Source: Saprospiraceae bacterium UBA2329 (lineage in GTDB: Bacteria; Bacteroidota; Bacteroidia; Chitinophagales; Saprospiraceae). From it: a DNA stretch of 64,000 nucleotides. A program made the translations under genes and the position numbers. Positions 58,969 through 64,000 of the stretch are shown here, in pieces (the first letter of the stretch is position 1; every line of letters begins with the position of its first letter). The stretch lies in the NCBI GenBank assembly GCA_002344975.1, contig DDUV01000087.1, forward strand, positions 1 through 64,000, written 5' to 3'. The notes under the pieces are model-generated. The model searched no databases, had not been told where the DNA came from, and worked only from the letters and a program-made list of their open reading frames with translations.

Positions 58969-61900
58969 TTACCCCAATACACTGCTCAACCCTCGTGCTG
59001 CCTCCTCTTCCGTCCAGCCTTTTCGGGCGGCGTAGTCGGCGGCCTGATCGGGCGCTATTTCGCTGATGCCGAAGTATTTGGATTCAGGATGAGAGAAATA
59101 CCAGCCGCTCACCGATGCCGCCGGATACATGGCAAAGCTCTCTGTGAGCCGAATGCCGGTGCGCTGCTCTACATCCAATAAATTCCAGAGCGTTTGTTTC
59201 TCGCTGTGTTCGGGGCAGGCAGGATAACCCGGCGCCGGGCGAATACCCTGATACTTTTCTTCTATGAGCGACTGATTGTCAAGCGATTCATTGGCAACGT
59301 AGCCCCAGAACTCTCGGCGTACACGCTCATGCAGGCGCTCGGCCAAGGCTTCCGCCAAACGATCTGCCAAAGCCTTGAGCAAAATAGCGCTGTAATCGTC
59401 ATGATCTTTTTCAAAACGCGCCACCCAGGTTTCAATTCCAATGCCCGCCGTTACGGCAAAAGCGCCGATGTAGTCTTGTTTGTTCGCCGTTTGCGGCGCG
59501 ATGAAGTCGCTGAGGCAATAGTTCGGCAGGCCGGGCGCTTTTTGAGCCTGTTGGCGCAGGTGGTGCAGCACGGCTTTTATCTGTTGACGGTCTTCATTTT
59601 CATAAACGAGAATATCGTCGTCGGTGCTGTTGGCCGGGAACAGCCCGAACACCGCCGATGCGCGCAGCCATTTTTCATCTATGATGCGGCGCAACATGCT
59701 CTGGGCGTCGTGGTAGAGGCGGCGCGCTTCTGTACCCACAATTTCGTCGTCGAGGATGGCAGGGAATTTGCCGGCTAATTCCCAGGTGGCAAAAAACGGC
59801 GTCCAGTCTATGTACTCGGTCAGTTCCTCCAATGGCCATGCCTCAACGTGCTGAACGCCGGGCTGAGCCGGAACGGGCGGCGTGTACTGCTCCCAGTCGG
59901 GCCGGAAGCGATTGGCACGGGCGGCTTCGATGCTGAGGAAATTTTTGGCCGCCTTTCTGCCGGCGCGTTGTTCGCGGATGCGGGCATAATCGGCCTTGAT
60001 GTCCAACAGATAATTGCTGCGGGCGTCCTTATCCTGCGAAAGCAGCGCCCCGGCTACGGCCACACTGCGCGAGGCATCGAGGACGTGAATGACCGGCCCC
60101 TTGTACTGCGGCTCGATCTTGACGGCGGTATGCGTTTTGGAAGTCGTAGCGCCTCCGATGAGCAACGGAATTTTGAATCCCTGGCGTTCCATTTCTTTGG
60201 CAACATGCACCATTTCATCCAAAGAAGGCGTGATGAGGCCGCTCAATCCGATGATGTCCACCCGGTGTTGGCGGGCTGCATCGAGGATGGCGGCGGCGGG
60301 TACCATGACGCCGAGGTCAATGATTTCATAGTTGTTGCAGCCCAATACCACGCCCACAATGTTTTTGCCGATGTCGTGTACGTCACCTTTCACGGTGGCC
60401 ATCAGGATGCGGCCTTTGGCGCTTTGGTCGCCTGAAGCCTGTTTGTCGGCTTCGATGAAAGGCTGGAGGTAGGCTACTGCCTTTTTCATCACACGGGCGC
60501 TTTTGACCACCTGCGGCAAAAACATCTTACCAGCGCCGAACAGGTCGCCCACCACGTTCATGCCGTCCATGAGCGGCCCTTCGATGACGGCCAAAGGCGA
60601 GGAATAACTCAGGCGGGCTTCTTCCACATCGTCGTCAATATGGTCGGTAATGCCTTTGACCAAGGCGTGCGAGAGGCGGCTTTCGAGACTTTCCGAACGC
60701 CAGGCAGTATCTTTTTGCAACACCCTGCCGCCGCCCTTGATGCGCTCGGCGTAGTCGGTGAGGGCTTCGGTGGCTTTGGGGTTGCGATTGAGCAGCACGT
60801 CTTCTACCAATTGCAGGAGGTCTTTGGGAATCTCCTCATACACCTCAATCATGCCCGCATTGACGATGCCCATGTCCATGCCGGCCTGAATGGCGTGGTA
60901 CAAAAACGCCGAGTGCATGGCTTCCCGAACGCGGTCGTTACCCCGAAAGGAGAAGGAAATATTGCTCACGCCGCCGCTGATTTTTGCGCCTGGGCAATGC
61001 TGCTTAATGAGTCGAGTGGCCTCTATGTAGTTGATTGCGTACTGGTTATGCTCCTCGATGCCGGTGGCCACGGCAAAAATATTGGGATCGAAAATGATGT
61101 CCTGGGGCAGGAAGTCCAACTGCTGTGTGAGGATTCGGTAGGCGCGCTCGCAAATGTCCACCTTGCGCTCTATGGTGTCGGCCTGGCCTTGTTCGTCAAA
61201 CGCCATCACCACCGCGGCGGCTCCGTAGCGCTGCACGGTGCGGGCCTGCCGGATGAACTCCGCTTCTCCTTCTTTCAGTGAAATGGAATTGACCACGCAC
61301 TTGCCCTGCACGCATTTCAGCCCTGCCTCGATGACGGAAAATTTGGAGGAATCCAGCATGATCGGCACGCGGGCTATTTCGGGTTCAGACATAAGCAGGT
61401 GCAAAAACTCGGTCATGGCTTTTTCAGAATCCAGCAAACCCTCGTCCATGTTCACGTCTATGATCTGCGCACCGCCTTCCACCTGCTGCCGGGCCACTTC
61501 CAACGCGGTGGCATAGTCGCCGTTGAGAATGAGCTTGGCAAACTGTCGCGAGCCGGTCACATTGGTGCGCTCGCCGACGTTGACAAAATTGGTATCCGGT
61601 CTGATAATCAAGGGTTCCAGGCCGCTGAGCATGGTGTAGGGTGGGGGAGTGGTTCGGGGCCGGGGAGGCAAGCCCTGTACCGCCTCCGCCATGGCGCGAA
61701 TGTGGTCGGGCGTGGTGCCGCAACAACCGCCCACGATGTTGACAAAGCCGTTGGAGGCAAAATCGCGGATGTAATTTTTCATCTCCTGCGCACCCTGGTC
61801 GTACTCGCCGAACTCGTTGGGCAGGCCCGCATTCGGATAAGCGCTGATGAAGCAATCGGCGATGTCGGAAAGGGCTTCAATGTGAGGTCGCATTTCCTCG

Positions 61901-62634
61901 GCTCCCAGTGCGCAGTTGAGGCCCACGCTGAGCAGGTGGGGCCGTCTGACCGAAATCCAGAAGGCTTCGGCGGTTTGCCCGGAAAGGGTGCGACCACTGG
62001 CGTCGGTGATGGTGCCGGAAATCATGACCGGCAGACGACTTTGGCGCTCGTCGAAGAGTTGATCTATGGCTGCCAGTGCGGCTTTGGCGTTGAGGGTATC
62101 GAAAATGGTTTCCACCAAAAGTAAGTCGGAACCACCGTCCACCAAGCCTTTTGCCTGTTCGTAATATGCTTCCTGCAACTCGTCGAAAGTGACGGCGCGG
62201 AATCCGGGGTTGTTTACATCCGGCGAGAGGGAGGCGGTTTTGTTGGTAGGCCCGATGGCGCCGGCCACAAATCTCGGTTTATCAACACTTTGGAAAGCGT
62301 CGGCAGCTTGGCGGGCTATGCGGGCAGCTTCGAGGTTGATCTCGTAAGCTAAGTGTTGCATATCATAATCAGCCAGCGAGATGGTGGTGGCATTGAAAGT
62401 ATTGGTCTCGATGATGTCGGCGCCGGCTTCGAGGTAGGCGCGGTGAATGGCCTCTACAATGTGTGGCTGCGTGAGGCAAAGCACGTCGTTATTGCCTTTG
62501 ATGTCTTTGTGGAAATCGGCAAAACGAGCGCCCCGGTAATCGGCCTCCTGGAGCTTGTATTGTTGAATCATGGTGCCCATAGCGCCGTCGAGCACGAGGA
62601 TGCGGCGTTGAAGTAGTTCGGAAATGTGGAGCAT
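58969..62634 (-). CDS. metH: Cobalamin-dependent methionine synthase
   Basis: 1221 residues, the full four-module enzyme. It transfers the methyl group of methyltetrahydrofolate to homocysteine through cobalamin. The homocysteine module (~1-325) has zinc-ligand motifs VGLNCALGAEEM and GGCCGTTPDHI. The pterin module (~345-620) has INVGERTNVTGSRQF and IDVNMDEG. The B12 cap and Rossmann module (~650-885) has VKGDVHDIGKNIVGVVL with the cobalt-ligand His near 753. The C-terminal AdoMet activation domain (~900-1221) has RIRPAPGYPACPEHSEK-like sequence and SVSGWYFSHPES. All modules are present. No B12 riboswitch is visible upstream of the start codon, so supply-linked control is not evident. Confidence 0.97.
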   Translation of the reverse strand: MLHISELLQRRILVLDGAMGTMIQQYKLQEADYRGARFADFHKDIKGNNDVLCLTQPHIVEAIHRAYLEAGADIIETNTFNATTISLADYDMQHLAYEINLEAARIARQAADAFQSVDKPRFVAGAIGPTNKTASLSPDVNNPGFRAVTFDELQEAYYEQAKGLVDGGSDLLLVETIFDTLNAKAALAAIDQLFDERQSRLPVMISGTITDASGRTLSGQTAEAFWISVRRPHLLSVGLNCALGAEEMRPHIEALSDIADCFISAYPNAGLPNEFGEYDQGAQEMKNYIRDFASNGFVNIVGGCCGTTPDHIRAMAEAVQGLPPRPRTTPPPYTMLSGLEPLIIRPDTNFVNVGERTNVTGSRQFAKLILNGDYATALEVARQQVEGGAQIIDVNMDEGLLDSEKAMTEFLHLLMSEPEIARVPIMLDSSKFSVIEAGLKCVQGKCVVNSISLKEGEAEFIRQARTVQRYGAAAVVMAFDEQGQADTIERKVDICERAYRILTQQLDFLPQDIIFDPNIFAVATGIEEHNQYAINYIEATRLIKQHCPGAKISGGVSNISFSFRGNDRVREAMHSAFLYHAIQAGMDMGIVNAGMIEVYEEIPKDLLQLVEDVLLNRNPKATEALTDYAERIKGGGRVLQKDTAWRSESLESRLSHALVKGITDHIDDDVEEARLSYSSPLAVIEGPLMDGMNVVGDLFGAGKMFLPQVVKSARVMKKAVAYLQPFIEADKQASGDQSAKGRILMATVKGDVHDIGKNIVGVVLGCNNYEIIDLGVMVPAAAILDAARQHRVDIIGLSGLITPSLDEMVHVAKEMERQGFKIPLLIGGATTSKTHTAVKIEPQYKGPVIHVLDASRSVAVAGALLSQDKDARSNYLLDIKADYARIREQRAGRKAAKNFLSIEAARANRFRPDWEQYTPPVPAQPGVQHVEAWPLEELTEYIDWTPFFATWELAGKFPAILDDEIVGTEARRLYHDAQSMLRRIIDEKWLRASAVFGLFPANSTDDDILVYENEDRQQIKAVLHHLRQQAQKAPGLPNYCLSDFIAPQTANKQDYIGAFAVTAGIGIETWVARFEKDHDDYSAILLKALADRLAEALAERLHERVRREFWGYVANESLDNQSLIEEKYQGIRPAPGYPACPEHSEKQTLWNLLDVEQRTGIRLTESFAMYPAASVSGWYFSHPESKYFGISEIAPDQAADYAARKGWTEEEAARGLSSVLG

Positions 62635-62815
62635 GGATGTTGGTTATTCAGGCGGGTGTTCGCCGGTCATTTTTTTTGCAAATATTCATAAAAAAACCTC
62701 AAAGCGGCAAGGTTGTTGCGGGCTGTGGTAAATTCCGACTTCATTTCCTCTGCTGTGGACATAACGATTATAATAATCCGCGTCTTTCAGCGTCGGAAAA
62801 TCGTAGTTTGTTTTC

Positions 62816-62823
62816 TACCTTTG
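62816..62823 (+). promoter_or_regulatory. Probable -7 element for the gene at 62861
   Basis: TACCTTTG, 38 bases before the ATG at 62861. Confidence 0.5.
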
Positions 62824-62860
62824 TCGCATTGTACTATTCATCATAAACACCTGACACGTC

Positions 62861-64000
62861 ATGGCCGTTCTCACCTCTACCGCTGCCGAAGCAGTCATTT
62901 TTTCCATCAATTCCGCCATCAAACTGAGCCAAAACCTCCGCCGGGCCTATGCCCAAAGCCTTCGTGGCAGGGCGCTTACCCTGCCTTTGCCGGAATTCGA
63001 CAACGAGGTGAAAATGCTGACCATTGACCGCTTTTTTGATGAACATACGGCGTATTTGGAAGGACTGGAACCTCTCAAAGCGCTGTACAATAAATCGAAC
63101 GGCGGAGAAGATTTGACAAGCGAAGACAAAGACAGCTACCGCGAATATTACTTTTCTTTCAAAGCATTGGAACGCGGCGAAAACGGCCAACGCTTAGAAA
63201 TGAGCGCCGAAGACCTCAATGCTTTTTTCAAAGTGCGGCAGTGGGACAAGGGCAAAGCGCCTCAGTCCGTGTTGCAATTGGTGGCCGGCACTTTGGTGGA
63301 CATCGGCATTGATTATTTCTGCCAACACCCCGGCATGTTGAACCCCGAATCGGTACACGGCAAGGTCATGTACCACTTCCTGCGTGCTTTCGACGAAATT
63401 GATTTTGCCGAACAGCGCGATTTTAAAGAGGCATTCAGCGCCCGCTTAGTACCCAAACTCTTCGCTGCTGCTGCTGAATCCGTGGCCGACTTGGCTCCCG
63501 ATCTGGCCGGCGACGAAAAAGTGCAATCCCTTATTCACGCTACGGCCAAGGGCATTGCCACCGACATCTACCGCCGGGCCGAAACATTGGATGCCGGCGG
63601 TCAAAACGAAGCCGTGCATTGGGGGCAAATGGTACTGCGCAGCATGGTGGGACATGCCGGGCAGTATGTCGTGCAGTCGCCGCAGTCTTTGTTCGGCACC
63701 AATCAGGGCGTTTCCAAAATCATTGAATCTACCGGCGTTATTTTGCTGGATGCCATTCTGGACGACAACAGCGACCAGATTGTTTTCAAAAATGCTCTCA
63801 GCCCCGACACGCTCGACCGCCTCACCCGCGCAACGCTGGATGTAGTGGCTCAGCACCCCGCCGTGCTGCACGGAGGCCGAGGCATCAAAGAAATCATTGC
63901 AGGCGTGGCGGGTTCGGTGAAAGACAAAAGCATTTTGGAACGGGGTTTCCTGCCCGAACTCACCCGCGTTGTGCTGGAGCAATCGGCGGGACATCTCGAT
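62861..64000 (+). CDS. Uncharacterised protein, 3' partial
   Basis: The frame starts at ATG 62861 (MAVLTSTAAEAVIFSINSAIK) and stays open for all 380 codons to the end of the window. I do not recognise the family. It has no signal peptide. The first half is rich in helices and charged residues (LPEFDNEVKMLTIDRFFDEHTAYLEGL, DFAEQRDFKEAF), and the second half has several alternating segments (GQYVVQSPQSLFGTNQGVSKIIESTGVILLDAILDDN, LTRATLDVVAQHPAVL). The TACCTTTG element upstream supports it as a real gene. Its function cannot be stated from this part. Confidence 0.7.
   Translation, partial: MAVLTSTAAEAVIFSINSAIKLSQNLRRAYAQSLRGRALTLPLPEFDNEVKMLTIDRFFDEHTAYLEGLEPLKALYNKSNGGEDLTSEDKDSYREYYFSFKALERGENGQRLEMSAEDLNAFFKVRQWDKGKAPQSVLQLVAGTLVDIGIDYFCQHPGMLNPESVHGKVMYHFLRAFDEIDFAEQRDFKEAFSARLVPKLFAAAAESVADLAPDLAGDEKVQSLIHATAKGIATDIYRRAETLDAGGQNEAVHWGQMVLRSMVGHAGQYVVQSPQSLFGTNQGVSKIIESTGVILLDAILDDNSDQIVFKNALSPDTLDRLTRATLDVVAQHPAVLHGGRGIKEIIAGVAGSVKDKSILERGFLPELTRVVLEQSAGHLD

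Noticed and set aside
62640..62860. Possible cobalamin or SAM riboswitch upstream of metH
   Set aside because: I could not find a B12-box-like conserved core or a SAM-type stem set; the region reads as a short intergenic gap with the promoter of the next gene.

Overview
The window reads as chromosomal DNA of a free-living Bacteroidota bacterium, most likely from the Saprospiria or a nearby group. The evidence is type IX secretion (T9SS) C-terminal domains of both kinds (a PNP/GLY-type domain at 15179-17524 and a gliding-motility CHU_C-type domain on the giant protein at 36840-43772), many lipoprotein signal peptides, TTG-N19/20-TAnnTTTG promoters, few Shine-Dalgarno sequences, and family content (DUF6624, MbnP-like, DKNYY, GH92, GH3). 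Base composition is fairly GC-rich except for one AT-rich gene. I see no rRNA, tRNA, CRISPR array, intact transposase or prophage.

Layout. 1-9.7 kb: the end of a DUF6624 protein, a Dna2/NAM7-like nuclease-helicase, a small conserved protein, two MbnP-like lipoproteins, an AAA-ATPase-like/PD-(D/E)XK protein and a TPR protein. 9.7-10.3 kb: a gap without a clear gene that has several perfect hairpins and a terminator, perhaps a small RNA. 10.3-15 kb: ruvB, divergent icd, and dnaX with an odd repeat-filled linker. 15-28.4 kb: secreted hydrolases (purple-acid-phosphatase-like, GH92 mannosidase, metallophosphoesterase/PQQ propeller, GH3) around an AT-rich gene for an LRR-Roc-COR-TIR protein that starts with an IF-2-like N-terminal segment. 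28.4-36.8 kb: a nuclease remnant, hemW-valS, a DKNYY lipoprotein, a bacilliredoxin, an orphan nitrate/sulfonate-type ABC transporter and a methyltransferase. 36.8-45 kb: a 2310-residue repeat adhesin and a divergent di-haem lipoprotein. 45-53 kb: a Na+/H+ antiporter, DinB protein and prolyl oligopeptidase in one operon, an HGSNAT-like membrane protein, a small lipoprotein and a surface pullulanase. 53-64 kb: pyrR-pyrB, two uncharacterised proteins, a divergent acetoacetyl-CoA reductase-like SDR and thiolase pair, metH, and the start of a large unknown protein.

Most genes are housekeeping (recombination, replication, TCA cycle, pyrimidine and methionine synthesis, tRNA charging, haem delivery) or serve export and breakdown of glycans, phosphoesters and peptides. 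The best candidate for an undescribed system is the chimera at 20624-24052. Its first ~135 residues look like the N-terminal region of the host's own translation initiation factor IF-2 and have host-like composition. The remaining ~1000 residues are an AT-rich LRR, Roc GTPase, COR and TIR module with the probable NADase glutamate in place. I infer a self-contained immune sensor/effector, possibly with a translation-factor domain as sensor, targeting or bait module. Secondary points are a dispersed perfect palindrome, genome-repeat sequence translated in frame within dnaX, a small palindromic element between duplicated 23-bp sequences, and the possible structured RNA at 9.9-10.3 kb.
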